64,000 nt of DNA from Peromyscus leucopus (GCF_004664715.2 NC_051072.1:32328642-32392641); one strand, 5' to 3'; shown: positions 23,364 through 36,199, counted from the first letter of the stretch. Numbers and translations are program-made. The notes: generated from the letters alone by a model not told the origin.

Positions 23364-23425
23364 CACGTTCATATGTGCACACACACACATGCACACTAAA
23401 GGAATAAAAAATGTAATTAAATATG
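23182..23425 (+). repeat. B4/ID-like SINE with TG tract
   Basis: tRNA-derived head 'agatgactcagtgggtaaga' and 'gtacttgccaccaagcctga', then 'tgatctgagtttaacc', 'aaaggagagaacaag', and a tail region expanded into TG, CG and CA runs (23317-23395). Confidence 0.8.
23317..23395. repeat. (TG)n(CG)n(CA)n tract
   Basis: About 20 TG units, a GCGCGCGC core and then CA units, within the tail of the SINE. Alternating purine-pyrimidine throughout. Confidence 0.9.
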
Positions 23426-23639
23426 TTATTTTGTTAACTGGTTTGAGAGGGCATGGAATACTTTTAAGAAATGAAAGCATTCTGGGACAGGTGTTGTATG
23501 GGTTTACTGGGAGAAGAATTAGTGTTGATTCTGGACAGATATCTAGTGGCCAGTTATATAAACTCTCAAGTTTCATGTTAATAGAGTCACAACTTTCCAT
23601 GGGTAACAGAAAGTCTTCTAGCACAGATTTACCTGAATA

Positions 23640-23885
23640 TGTTCTCTAGAATGGGAGAGAGACAGACAGACAGACAGAGAGGTAGTAGTTAGTAGAGGCT
23701 TTTCAAATCTCAAAGTCCATCCCCAGTGACACACCTCCTCCAATAAAGCCACACCTCTAAACCCTTCCCAAATAGTTCCACAACCAAGTATTCAAATATG
23801 AATATGAAAATTCAAATGAGCCTGTAGGGGTCATTCTCATTCAACCACCTGAGCTTTCCACAGAAGACACCACTTTATCTGCTAG
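23640..23885 (-). repeat. Rodent medium-frequency repeat
   Basis: Forward text 'gacacacctcctccaataaa', 'gccacacctctaaacccttc', 'gtaggggtcattctcattca' is the reverse of the repeat at 54722-55085. I recognise it as very common in rodents but cannot name the family. A GACA microsatellite lies at its left edge. Confidence 0.7.
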
Positions 23886-23889
23886 TCTC

Positions 23890-25770
23890 CTAAATGGAGG
23901 ATATTTGTCTCTATATATTTAAGAGAGGCAAAAATAAAAACTAGAGATGATGGCTTCTTATTTTTTTTTATGACTTCCAGGACCTTACTGGGCTATCTAC
24001 ACTGAATCTTTATAATTTCTTCCCAACTATAATCTTGTACACAGCCATTATCCACTTGTTACTTTTTCTTTCACATCTTACTGACTTCAAATATCCCCAG
24101 TGTCTGCATCAAGTGCTGTAGACATTATTCTCAGTGACACAGAAAGTCAGAAGGAAATTCACCCAGAGGGCAAAATTCTGGTCCCTTGGTCTCCTCATCT
24201 CCATTTATTTTTTGTTTCTTTCTTCCAAGGCAGCTTACTTCATCTTACTTTCACCTTCATTTACTATACTTTGTCATAAATAGACACTTAACCCTTGAGT
24301 TGTGTATCTCAAATATCTGATTCTTAGACCAGATTCTCAGCATCCTCGTGTCTACAAATCTCCCACTCTATGAAGATATTAATGTTTCTAAGAGTTCATA
24401 TTCTCCAACTCCTCACCTTGGTTCATACTACAGTCTAAGGTTTATCATGCAGCCTCACAAATACCTTCTTCTTACTTCACTCTTCTCACAAAATTGAGTA
24501 TGTATGGCAAATCCTGCACTGTAAAAAAAAAAAAAAAGAAAATGTCTCATTAGCCTTCTCCATATGTTCATAGGAGCAGTTAGATACTATGGGAGACTCA
24601 CTCTGCTCAAAAACTGAATTGATAATTAATAATAATCTGATATATAATACTGTAGGCTTATTTCCCTTACTCCAAGTGTCACTTCTATGTGCTCTCTCCT
24701 CAACTTAAGTTTCTCATTTTTATTCTACTGTTATAACTGAGGTGAGACTGGTGACTCCATTCATATTTTATTGAGGAAATAGAAGGAATAGGAAATAGCT
24801 CACAAATATATTATCCTGACTGTACTGAGATCTGTCTTATTCCTAGCATTTCTTTAGCTAATCTTCCTTATTCTAGTGTTCTTTAGATGCTCTACTGTGA
24901 TTTTTTCACATTCTTCTCTTCTTTATCTCATCCCTTTCCATAGAAATTCTTGTGTGTCTTGTTGTATTAGTTATTTTCTCTTTCCTCTTCCTTAACAGTG
25001 GATAAAAACAGCCCAGAGACAACCATCATAAATAAAATTGCATCACTTTTCTTCACCCCCAGTTTGACTTCTGTGTCCTTTCAAACTTACACTTTCAAAG
25101 GAGTTGTATACATTAGGTATTTATGTGCTTATGCCTCCCATAGCTCAACCCATGACACAGTGATTTTCATCTCATCATTCCACTGAAAAAGAGTTATCAA
25201 AGCCACAACCTTTCCCAATAACCTGTTGCAATAGGACATGCTCTGATTTATGACACCAAAACTCCCAGCAATCTGCACTAGAGTCAACGACTCCCTACTT
25301 CTTGACATACTGTCTTCTTTTAACATCAGCAGCAGCCTTTTCCTGGATTTCTTCAGCCAGAAGGCATCTCCTCTTCGTTTTCTTTGTCTTTTTTTTTTCT
25401 TCTTTGCTTCTACATAGTTGAATTCTTCAGTACTCATTATTTAATCCTGTTCATATTTTCCTACACCTTTACCTTGGAGATGTGATCTACATTCATGAAT
25501 TTAAATGTTATCTTATTGCTAGTAAAAAAAATTAAGGCTAAATAAATGGAGAAGGTTTTGTGAGCAGTTTGTGAAGACATAACACAAAGTAGAGAATGTT
25601 GAGGAAATTTAATATGAGCCAAGGTAAGTGTGACATAGTATCACTTAGAAGGAGAATTAGTCTCAAAATCCATGAGAAGCAGGACACATAGAAGGTACAA
25701 TGGAAAGAAATCATTGAAGACTTCATGATTGATGTTGGAGAGGTAGAAATAAATCTGTCTGAAAAAGCTG
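23890..25770. other. Unassigned sequence
   Basis: No recognised gene or repeat body. A 15-base A run at 24523-24537 could be the tail of an unrecognised retroposed sequence. Confidence 0.4.
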
Positions 25771-25782
25771 AATTGTCCAAAC

Positions 25783-25974
25783 CATCAGTTCTCAACCTGT
25801 GGGTTATGAGCATTGGAAAACATATTTCTGATGCTCTTAGGAACTGAAACACCACTGAGTAGCATTATTACAGTTATAAAGTAGCAATGAGAGTAAGTTT
25901 ATGTCTGGTGGTTCCTATGACCTTCGGAAATATGTGTTTTCCAGTGGTTGCAACCCACAGGTTGTGAACCGCTG
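25783..25974. mobile_element. hAT-type non-autonomous DNA transposon (URR1-like)
   Basis: A 192-bp element with inverted ends: left 'catcagttctcaacctgtgg', right (reversed) 'cagcggttcacaacctgtgg'. Flanking 8-mers gtccaaac (25775-25782) and gtctaaaa (25975-25982) agree at six of eight; 8-bp duplications are the hAT signature. The interior 'attacagttataaagtagca' also matches my memory of the rodent URR1/Charlie group. It encodes nothing, and transposition would have used a transposase from elsewhere. Confidence 0.85.
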
Positions 25975-25984
25975 GTCTAAAACA

Positions 25985-28900
25985 ACTTTTCTAGTTTTGT
26001 GAGAGAAAGTTGTAGAGCTAGTGTTGATGGATAAAGTTAGCATATTATGTTTCCTAGTCAATGCAAAAAATAGAGCAAAAAAGGGAAATGGAGCTGTGCA
26101 CACATTGACTCTAGACTTAGAGTAATGGCAGAGGAAGCATAAATCAGATGAATGACAAAGAATAATAATAAGGGGCAAAATTTTGTGGTCTCTAGATACA
26201 GAAAGGCTGGAACAAACTTGGTTTAAGGCAGTGAGCTTGGAGCTTGCAATGGTGGGGAACTGGAGGCTCTCCTGACTAAAACACTGAGGAAACTGAGTAA
26301 ATGGGTTGTAGAATGGACAACTGAAGATTTTATTTAGGTGAAATAGGCAAATTACATACGTTTCTGAAGTTTAATTCAGCTGAATTTATACTTCCTTGTG
26401 AGTATGAGGACGGAATGACTTGTTTAAATTTATTACACATTTTTTTTTTGTCATTTACCATAGGGACTTCAATTCAGTGTACATGAATATACCAAACTGA
26501 AAGAATCAGCTGATGAAATGTCTTCAGCAAACAGAAGAGAAGAAACTCTGGATTTCAGATCCTCTGATGTGAATATTTACAAATCTAGAACAGAAAGATG
26601 ACATTTATATTCCTCTGTTTGAATTATAAATTCCTTAGCAAAAAAAAAAAAACCCTAAAATTTCCCACTTCTCTTGTAATTTCCTTTTAAATGATAAACT
26701 TTTGCTCTGATGAAATTATTTCAACATAGACATAAGTAACAAAGGAATAAGCAATTAGTGAAAACCTCAGACTTCCGATTCCCTCATATTGGCCTTCCTT
26801 TATAAGCTTCCTTTGATACAGCAGTAGCTGATTTCTTTAGGTGTCTACACAATGTTCAACACATCCTTCAGAAAGCATGTATTCACTAATTGAAAATAAC
26901 AGAATAGTATCAAATGGAAAGAATTTATTAAATGTAGGCAATGTGAAAACTTGAGCACTGATTTTCACTTGCAAATATATACTAATGTTTTACTCTAGGT
27001 GATTTATATAAGTGATTTCCTTCAAAAATCCCAGTGAATGAAAACCAATACCATGGTTTTAGCATGTTATACCATATCCCTACTTTTGTAGCAAAATGAT
27101 TTTAGTTTGTGGGGCATGTGCCATTGGCTATTTGTAACTACTGAGTGATGAAGTCTCTTACCTTAAAGCATATGGCCCTTCTCTTTACTTACATTTGTAA
27201 AATAATGAGGTACCAGAGAAGACACATTTTGTTTACTTAAAAGACAATTGTAAGTAACACTGTCTTTTAAAGTCATATATTCCAGCTTATCAATATTCAT
27301 TCATATATATATATATATACATATATATGTATATATATATATATATAAGCTTATTAGTAACCCACTTTGTGATATGATTATGTCATCATTTTCAGGTATA
27401 TTCAAATGAAGTGAAAGTTTTAGTGTAATGAGCTATTGACTTGAAAAATATCTTTGTTGATTTGTATGTCCAGTTTTTATTTTTGTTTGGTTATTTGGGC
27501 TGGGAAGATTTGACATCCTTTTTTTCACAACTAGTAACTTGAGTATCGATTCATAAAATATGTCTTTGAAACACAATCATAATTTTTTGAACCTTTAAAC
27601 TTTTCTAATAAATGAACCAAATGAAAAGTTAAACCATTTTGACATTTGTAACAAAATACTAAAAACAGAGTAAAAACTTACATCACAGTCCCTAAGAGGG
27701 ACACAGAGAGAGACCTTGTTTACTCATGAGAGAAGGCCATGAGTTCTGAGGACACTTGCAGCTAGCAGCCCACAGGTTTGGCTCATTGGCTGGTGCTTCA
27801 TCCATAAGTGTGATGATGAAATCTCACTGGTAAGAAGTTAAAGATGAGTCACCCCTAACATTCTATTTATTAGTAAAAGTATACAAATATGACTTGGTGC
27901 CTAGCTACAGAAGAGATTTGTCTTCAAGAAAGTGTTTTGGTATTGCAGTTGTGGAAGAATACAGGGTTACAATTAAGGAGGAGGTGAAGGGCTGGAAGTG
28001 GATTTAATTAATTTTCACTTTTAAAAGCAACAAATTTAGATTTAAATTGGCAAGGCAGAAATGTAATTGCCAAGTCAGTCACACATTTGGTAGTGGCAAC
28101 CCAGAACACATTCTTCTGCACATTTGTGTCTAAAGGGAAAGACATGAGTGATGTGTCTGTCACCATTTCTTTGGCGTTTGTTTAGTCACATTCATGAAAG
28201 GGCATAGAGGCTTTATTTATTTAGAATCCTTTTACAAAGTTATTTTTTCCACAAAATATTTTTATATTAAAAGCTAACTAAAATTTGAAAAGACATATTT
28301 AGTATATCATGATTTTAGAAAATATCATCTATCATATTCTGGATCCTTTGAAATGGATGCTCCTATACATAACAGAACAAAGACACAGAAAAAACATTGT
28401 TCATAACTATATTGAGGCAGGAGTGATATATTGCTTTTTTTTTAAGTAACAGATTCAATCTTCTCTTTTTCCAGATTAAAAATTAATCTTTTTCATCTTT
28501 ATGACCTTGGATGTCACTGATTCAAAAGTGTTCTAAAATAAATTCCAATATGGTGAAAGTTTCTACTATTTGTATTTGAAATCTTATTTGCAACCACGAG
28601 GTATAGCATTGTTTATTTGGGGGTTTAGCTTTTGTATTGTGACTGTCTCTTTTAGGAACATTCATTCTGAGGGCATAATTGTTGGCAGTTCCAAAGTGAG
28701 AACATTTTTAACTCAATGCCTTCTTGCTAATGCATTGTATTGTATCATACTGTATTGAACAACAAATTAATACAGAAAATCCTAAAAAAAAAATCCAAAA
28801 AATGTAAGTTTAAGGCAAAAATGTGTAATTGATTTTTCTTTTAATTCAGAAAAAAGTATGTAAAAAAGAATGGGCATTGTCTCTTTATGCAATCCCAGCT

Positions 28901-29560
28901 CTTGCCAATATTTGGAATGTGGCTCATCAGCCAGTATAAAAGATTACCCTACACCCAAATACCTATGTATTAGCAAAGAGTCTTACCAGGCATTCTTACA
29001 TATATTGTTACAGTTCTCCTATGAGAATATATACCATAGTCAACACTGCCTATTCTAGTCATGAATGTGATTTCGGAATTAGAGCAATGAAGAAGTTTAG
29101 ATCATCTCAATGTCTCTTTTAATAAAGCCATGGTGACGTAGTCTGCTTCCTGTCTGTACGCAAAAGTTAGCATATTTAAATGAATGATGTGCAGTTAAAA
29201 TGCCAGCTTACTTTTTGCAAATGTGTTTGATTTGTGTTCACCAACACCTGCTTGTTTGGAGGTTTTGCTATTTGAGTGTGCAGTCATTAGTTTGTCTTCA
29301 TATTTCCTTCATTGAATTTTTATAATTGCTAGTTGATATCACTTGAACATCTTTTCACTTTTGTGAGTAAACTTTGGTGATCGCTAATTCTTTCCATGGA
29401 ATGTTGATATGAATGTTGAACAGATACATGGAATGAAGGAGTGGTAGATTCTGAGCAAAGTATAAATGAGAAGGTGTTAGAGGTCACCAAGTCATTTAAA
29501 AATATTCTAGATTCTTATATATATATATTCTTGTGAGCCTAGCCTTGAATGGCTGAGCCA
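25985..29560. other. Long repeat-poor AT-rich stretch
   Basis: About 3.5 kb with almost no recognisable SINE, LINE or LTR apart from a TA tract at 27302-27347. Frames are all short. 27990-28200 is the most complex block; see findings. Confidence 0.45.
27302..27347. repeat. (TA)n near-palindromic tract
   Basis: TA runs on both sides of 'catatatatgta'; self-complementary over its length. Confidence 0.9.
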
Positions 29561-29569
29561 TCTCTCTAC

Positions 29570-30855
29570 CTCACTGGCTACAGCATTTAGGAAAGCAGGC
29601 CCTGCACCTCCCAAGAACAATACAGTAATGCTGACCCTACTGGCAGATTAGTGGCCCAAGGGTATGAGGGTAGGAGAGCTAGCTCCACTACTCCTCTGTC
29701 ATGTAGCAAAGTGGGTGAGGGAGAGATGCCCTCCCTTGCTCCTCTCCCCTTGCCACATACAGAAGAGCAATTCCTGGGTCATGAGAGTGGAAGAGCTGGC
29801 CCTGCCCTTCCCTGGGTGCAGCACTCAGGAGATTCGGCCCTGCCCCTTGCCTGGATAGCCTGGGGTGATTGGGGGAGAATGGGAGGGAGTGGGGGAGTCG
29901 GCCTGTCCTGAGGTCATAAGAGTGGGAGAGCTGGCCCTGCACCCCTTGTCTGCCATTTGGCAGTGAGGGCAAAGGAAAGATGCTCGCCCCTCCTTGCCCC
30001 TAGCCACCTGTGGCAGGTGAAGGAGCTGACCCAGCCCCTTATCAACGGCAGCACCAGGGAGAGCAGGCTCTGCACCTCACCTGAGCAGCACAGTGGAGCT
30101 GACCCTGTGGATGAGGAGTGGGCAGGACATGACCACAAGACATCTGGCCTCGACTCTCCCTTCACTTCCTGTAGCAGATGGGAGAGCTGGCGCAGCACTT
30201 GGGACAGTGATCCCGGCACCTCACCTGGGCAACATAGTAGAGCTGGCCCTGGTGGTGTAGTTGCGTAAGCTGGCCCTGAGAGAGAAAGAGTAGGAGAACT
30301 GACCCCACTCCTTGCTGCTTACTGTAAAAAGTGAGCTAGCCTGGGCAGGGTTGGAGAGCTTACCCTGGTGTTGAGGATGAAGGAGAACCAGTAGGCTGAC
30401 CAAGGCAGCAATCACCCAGGCCTATGAGTTGGCTCTACCAACATTCACCCCATCTATGGACTGCTGGAACACATGAAGGGACCAGTCCTGCAGCCCCAAA
30501 GCTTCAGGATCTTCATGACCCAGGACAACAACAGAATATCCAAGAGGAGTCCCAGTGAGGGTCCAGTGTCAGTAGTCTAGCAGAAACCAGAGGTCTCAAA
30601 CCAGACCAATGGTTGATTTCCATGAATGCTTGTAAGTAAAGATATATGGACCAAACTGTATACTGTGTGACTCGTTGTGACACACTACAGCTTCTAAGCT
30701 GAGGTATTTCTTTTTCTTTTCTTTAAATTTTATTTTGTTTTATCTTTGGAGGGTGGTTTGCTAGGGGAGAGGGCAGATGCAAAAAGAGGGGGAGGTGAGT
30801 GGGATCAAGATGCATGATGTGAAATCCACAAAGAATCAATAAAAAGTTTTAAAAA
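29570..30855 (+). mobile_element. Lx-like L1 3' UTR with GC-rich internal repeats
   Basis: The phrase 'gagagctggccctgc' and variants recur at about 29670, 29790, 29925 and 30240, a degenerate tandem array typical of some older rodent L1 3' UTRs. It continues through 'catctatggactgctggaac' and ends with a poly-pyrimidine run, a purine-rich block and 'gtgaaatccacaaagaatca' plus A-rich tail. Overlapping open frames on both strands (29651-30268) come from the high GC content, not from a gene. Confidence 0.8.
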
Positions 30856-30965
30856 ATCTTAATTCTTTTTAAAAATTCTCACATATATTACAACCACCCT
30901 ACTTAACTTCTTTCTGAAAAGAAAGTAAACATCTCAGATCCCTAGGCGGTTTTTGAAATCTTTGA

Positions 30966-31050
30966 ACTTGGGCTGAGAAGGCAGCTCAGTGGTAGAGCAT
31001 TTCTACAGCATGTTCAAGGTTTGGATCTCCAGCACTGGGAAGACAAACAA
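30966..31050 (+). repeat. ID SINE
   Basis: 'gggctgagaaggcagctcag' then 'tggtagagcatttctacagc', 'ggatctccagcactgggaag' and an A-rich tail: the BC1/tRNA-Ala-derived ID structure. Confidence 0.85.
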
Positions 31051-31059
31051 GCAAAAGAC

Positions 31060-31865
31060 GGAATGTTCACAACAGAGCCAGCTAACTCCAAGGCTTTGCT
31101 AACAGGATAGAATATATATTTAATACAGTGAAAACTAAATGCAACTATTGCAAAATTGGATGACATTATGTCGTAGGACTCTCAATACAACAATAATGCT
31201 AATGGTAGCTGAATCATTTACTCCCAATCTATTATTAAATATCCCATTTGGTGTCTTCCCCCCACATCTGGCATGTCCTTTCTCCTGATAATACATCTGT
31301 GAAGCCTTCCCAACTCCCCACTCTCTTGGTTAAAGCACTTACGGCCTCCTTCTTTGAGTCCTATGCTTCTGGAGGTTTATTTTCTCCCTAGGTGGATTCT
31401 ATTGAGCTAGGTCTGGAGTCATCTTCTCTCATCAGAATTCACGTAGGTGGGGAGAGGGTTGGCATTTTGAATTGAAATGTAAGGTTCAAATTTAGACGAG
31501 AGGTGGGGCCAATTACTGGGAACAGTGATACAGCAACCGTGGGAGTTTTAGTTGAAGCAATGAGTCACAAATACTTCTTAACAGAAAAAAAAAACAGACA
31601 GAGATGAGTGTAAAAATAGAGGCAGTGCTTTGAAGGGATGTCTATATTTATGAGTGCATTTTAAAGCTTTAGGGAAAGATACTGAAAAAAAAAAAATTCC
31701 GCTAAGAGGAGAAAATTAGCTAGGGTTGTTTTCCAGGTGATTAGAAAATATTTTAGGAAATATTGTTCCTATAGTTCCACAAATACTGAAAACAATTTAA
31801 TCACAGTGATATTCAAAGCAAGACAAATAATGACATGTAATACACTAACAACAACAAAACTCGCC
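31060..31865. other. Unassigned sequence
   Basis: No gene or repeat recognised. Confidence 0.4.
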
Positions 31866-31871
31866 AACTGT

Positions 31872-32010
31872 TTCAGGCCTGGTGCACACATGTAGCTCCA
31901 GCTGTTGGGGAAACAGAAATAAAGAATCTTTAAACTCCAGGACTGTAGGCAAGCCTGAACAACCTAATAAGACTCTGTCTAATGAGGACAGAAACAAATA
32001 AAACGAAACA
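31872..32010 (+). repeat. Old B1 SINE
   Basis: 'ggcctggtgcacacatgtag', 'gtaggcaagcctgaac' and an 'agactctgtct' end with A-rich tail; strongly diverged. Confidence 0.65.
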
Positions 32011-32086
32011 AAGACCCTTTCCAATATTGGTAATAGGGCAGAGGAATTTATTGTTAGTCATCATTAGAGACTACATTTTAAACTAG

Positions 32087-32088
<2 letters not shown>

Positions 32089-32156
<68 letters not shown>

Positions 32157-32162
32157 TATATA
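32089..32162. repeat. (TA)n(CA)n microsatellite
   Basis: About 25 TA units passing into nine CA units, then TA again. Confidence 0.95.
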
Positions 32163-32379
32163 GTTTATGCATTTCTTTACAACAGATTGTTAATATCTAT
32201 TGATTTTTTTTCCAATCTAAACAAACACATTTTAGTGTTATCAATAAATTTTCACTAGCCGTATTACTTAAAATAGCCTAAAAATGCAATCTAAAATGAC
32301 AAAGAAAGAACACCCTGACACCACAATGCATCATAGTATAGAAACTATGAAATTATTTAAATACAGAAAAATCATACAA

Positions 32380-32545
32380 GCTGGTTGTGGTGGTGTATAT
32401 GAGTAGGGAATTCTTAAAAGACAGTGGCAGGTGGATCACAAGTTTGAGGTCAGCCTGAGTGTGTAGCTCCATGCAGGAGTTTATATGATGCCCTAGGTTT
32501 AATCCCTAGTACTAGTGAGAATCCACAACAAGGAAGATTAACAAC
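32380..32545 (+). repeat. Old B1/B4-like SINE
   Basis: 'gctggttgtggtggtgtata', 'gtttgaggtcagcctgagtg', then 'ccctaggtttaatccctagt'. A chimeric B1 plus tRNA-like layout, old. Confidence 0.55.
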
Positions 32546-32549
32546 AAAA

Positions 32550-34840
32550 AGCACACTATCCCTGTCAATCCATCAATCCTTGGCTCTTACTGCTTCCTGC
32601 TGTGAGGTGTGTTTCTTCCCTTGTGTCTTCCTTGCATCCTCTGCAGCTGTTCAGAAAAAGCTCTGGGATTCCCTCCCAGTTCTGACTCACCAATCACCCA
32701 CTCCCACTTCCAGCGTTTGTGTGCCTTCCATTTCACAAAGCATATGAACATTGCTGGATTTCTCCCTGTGTTTCTCATTAAACTTTTCCGGTTTTCTAGC
32801 AAGGATGCTTAATAGTGTCACCTTCTCTCTGGCCAGCACAGGAAAGAAGCATTTTGGTCTGAGGCTCATCCTCTGGGCTTGGAAGTCTGATGCTGAAGTT
32901 TCTTTAACATCTTCCAGTCTCTTTCCCTCTTTGTCTTACATCTCTTTCCTAAACCTCCAATTTGATCAATTTTTAAGTACTGTTTTCTCGACAACTTGAA
33001 AACAACAAGAACTATAAGAACTGAGTTTCTCTTCTTCATTATAGTCTCAGTTGAATGTATCTTTCCTCCAATTCCCAACTCTGCATTCTGGCACCTTGTC
33101 TTTCCCTTAATTTCTAGCTCCTCAGCCTTGAAGATTCCCACTGATTCTCCTTGAGTTCTTCTTCCCTTGGTTTCTGCAGAAGATAATCTTAGTGCTCCTC
33201 CTACCCCCTTTCTGAAAATAACCAGATTATAACAGATAGTAAACATAGATTATATAAGGATTAGAAAACAGAAAATCTGAAAGCAAGTCCCTTACAGCTC
33301 AATCTTTTCCAAAGATATTTATCTGGAAAAATATTTGGCATAAAGTTTTCAACATTTTAAGGCAAAAATAATTTAATATTTCTAATATAGTACACGTTAT
33401 AGGATAATTATCAGTCTTTATAACTAATCTGATTAGGTAGACTTTCATCTTTATATAAAGAAAATAACCAGATTATAACAGATAGTAAACCCTTTTTATT
33501 CCCACAACATGTTCCTTTGCTTTTAAATTAATGTGACCTTGTAGAAAGAACTGAATTCAAATCTATTTCTGTCTCTTCTTGGCTACTATTTATAGCTTCT
33601 GCACCTCACTTTTTCCCTCTGCAAAATGGACTTAGTGATGTATCCTTTAAAGAATTACAGTGAGCACTAAAATAATAATGACAATAACGATAACAATAGT
33701 CTAACACAGTCTTATTAGTTCAACAACACTGAATGCTACCGAGTCTCTAGGAGAATCAGATTGAAAAAAAAAAACAACATTGGGTTTAGCAGAAAGAAGA
33801 TCAGTCACGCGGCTCTTCCAAAGTGTGGCGGTTTCCTAAGTGAGTAGGGGTGAAAGCCAGATTGTGAGGATTTAAAATAAGCTGTAGACCATAAAAGCCT
33901 CTGACTACTCCTTAAGGCACATTGACAGAGAAAGAAAGGAGAGAAATATGTGGTATCTGGAGGGGGCAGCAGAGTCAAGTGAAAGTTCACCAGCAAAGCA
34001 ACAGTGAGGAAATCAGTAGTATGAGAGAGTTTGGGGGACACCACAAGTGGGAAGCAGGGTGGGAGAAGCTGTTGACTCATTACCTGTCAGGCGTTAGACT
34101 TAGTACCAGCACCTTATCATTAGCAGAACATCTTTAACTTGGGATTAAGAACTCTAGTTTAATTAAGTACTTAAGTGTGTTTTTAGGCTCGGGTTTTCTT
34201 CCTAAGAAAAGCACTAAATTCATAAGAATATGCCTGATAGTAGGATAAGATTACCTTGACTGTTGAAAGGAGTTTGAAGATTGCTGGCAATTAACATCTA
34301 TGGTATCTTTACATTTTGATTATGTATGAAGTCTGAGAAATAGTTGGAACCTAGACTTAAAATAATCGACTGTATTTGACTCAAAATTATTGTTTTTGTC
34401 AAAAGATGAAGAGAAAAAGAATTTGGTGCAAAACACCTGGACATGCTCCTCTTCAAACGTGATGCTGTCTCCTTGGTAGTTTTCTCTTCTCTGAAATTGT
34501 CTTTTAGATTGCATGCAACTTTAAGTGGGAAACATTCTGTGATGAGAAAAAAATGACAAGAATCTCCTTCAAAATGAGTGTCCAATAGGACATAACTGCT
34601 CCACAATGGCATGAAGGGTGCACATGTCAGAAACCTGCTCTGCCCAGTGTGGGTGCAGAGGCAATGATGAAGGCTTTGTGCTGCCTCCATCAACATGACC
34701 TAGGAGGGGCACTCTCCCTACCTGGTATTCAAGATAAAACCTGACAGGATTGAATAGATTGGTGTAGTTAAGGTAAATGAGACAAGGATGAGGGTCATGA
34801 CTGAATGTATGTTTGAGATTTAAGCAAAGCAGTTACAGAT
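32550..34840. other. Unassigned sequence containing a perfect long direct repeat
   Basis: No recognised gene. The 31-bp direct repeat at 33214-33244 and 33460-33490 is described separately. Frames of up to 132 codons occur on the reverse strand (34298-34696) without recognisable domains. Confidence 0.4.
33214..33490. repeat. Perfect 31-bp direct repeat around a 215-bp unit
   Basis: Positions 33214-33244 and 33460-33490 are identical over 31 bases, starting 'gaaaataaccagattataac'. The enclosed 33245-33459 is AT-rich, has no A-tail, no inverted ends and no family I recognise. It may be a short tandem duplication partly diverged, or a target duplication of unusual length. Confidence 0.85.
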
Positions 34841-34862
34841 GGTATAAAGAGTCCAGTTGGGG

Positions 34863-35049
34863 CTGGGTGATGGTGGTGCACACTTTTAATCCCAGCACTC
34901 TGGAAGCGGAGGCAGATGGATCTCTATGAGTTTGAGACCAGTCTTGTCTACAGAGTGAGATCCAGGACAGGCACCAAAGCTACACAGAGAAACACTGTCT
35001 CGAAAAACAAACAAACAAACAAACAAAAAACAAAAGAAAACAACAACAA
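34863..35049 (+). repeat. B1 SINE with 17-bp target duplication
   Basis: 'ctgggtgatggtggtgcaca', 'tttaatcccagcactctgg', 'caaagctacacagagaaaca', then a tail of AAAC units. The flanks aaagagtccagttgggg (34846-34862) and aaagagtctagttgggg (35050-35066) differ at one base. Confidence 0.93.
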
Positions 35050-35084
35050 AAAGAGTCTAGTTGGGGACAGGGGACAGGGGACAG

Positions 35085-35345
35085 GACTCAGTTGGTAAAG
35101 TGAGTTAGGATCTTAGCAGCCTAGTAGCTCTGTAAACACAGGAATGTATACACACCCACTGCTGGGGGGATAGGTGGAAACAGTAAGATCTCTGCAGGTC
35201 ACTCACTGGCCAACCAGCACAGCCAATTTCATGACATTTTTAGTTCTAAAAAAATAAAGAAAAAGCATAGAGGAAGACACAGATATTGAACTCTGTCCTT
35301 CACATACACATGCACATGTACATTCATGCATACATGTGCATAAAT
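35085..35345 (+). repeat. B4-like SINE
   Basis: tRNA-like head 'actcagttggtaaagtgagt', a B1-like middle, 'agaggaagacacagatattg' and a CA-rich tail are the B4 layout. Confidence 0.65.
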
Positions 35346-35501
35346 GTGTATACATGTGCACATTCATAGGACTAAGATATATGCAGAGACAGTTCTGGGT
35401 TGATTATTAATGCAGTCAGGCATAGTAACTAATACCTGCAATCTTAGTTGCTTAAGATGCTAAGATATAAAAACAGTGTGCATGTGTATATGCATGCTTG
35501 T

Positions 35502-35502
<1 letters not shown>

Positions 35503-35541
<39 letters not shown>

Positions 35542-35560
35542 ATGTGTGTGTATGTGCACA
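35503..35560. repeat. (TG)n microsatellite
   Basis: TG units with CATG interruptions. Confidence 0.9.
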
Positions 35561-35759
35561 TGTATGTGTCTGTGTTGGTGTAGTAAGATGACTTTGTAGA
35601 TCTTAACAGAGATATGATCTCAGTTTTATATTATAAAATTTGTTCTGCATATTGCCATATGATTTATTATTATTGACAATAAAACCCATAAAATCTCAGT
35701 TCAATGGTCACCTATTTAGCAAATAATTTTATCATGATTCTGATGAAAGCGAATTCAAG

Positions 35760-35880
35760 AATCCTTTTACCTTTTACAAATCCTTTCATTTTACAAACAA
35801 GGAGCTAAGGAAAAGGAGTGAAGTGATACTTCAACAGTCATCCAGTCAGTTAGTAATGGGAATCAAGTGGGATGCAGACA
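35760..35880 (+). repeat. MIR-like fragment
   Basis: 'ttttacaaacaaggagctaa', 'tcatccagtcagttagtaat' and 'gggaatcaagtgggatgcag' follow the order of the MIR 3' half. Confidence 0.55.
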
Positions 35881-36199
35881 TAGAATGAGTGGGAAAGGGA
35901 GATGTGGTGAAATATCCTTCACCAAGGCTTCGATCAAAACAACTACATAAGCAGTAAGATTTGGTCATATAGAAAATTAACTTGTGTGAAACATTTATCT
36001 ATCTTTTACATAGTGTAAGTGGAGGGTTCTTGCTACTTCTTATCTTTATCCTGAGAAATATACCCACTTGAATTGTGTAATTTCTATATTTGTGAATAAG
36101 GACACTTGCTATGCACCAGTGAGACACATAGCATGAGGGAAATTCTCTATGTATGCATATAATATACATATTGATTAATTCAAAGTTTATTTTATTTTT

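Noticed and set aside
23317..23400. TG/CA tract considered as a CRISPR-like or satellite array
   Set aside because: There are no spacers and the unit is two bases; it is a microsatellite in a SINE tail.
29651..30268. Overlapping frames on both strands in the GC-rich region
   Set aside because: They arise from GC-rich L1 3' UTR repeats with few stop codons.
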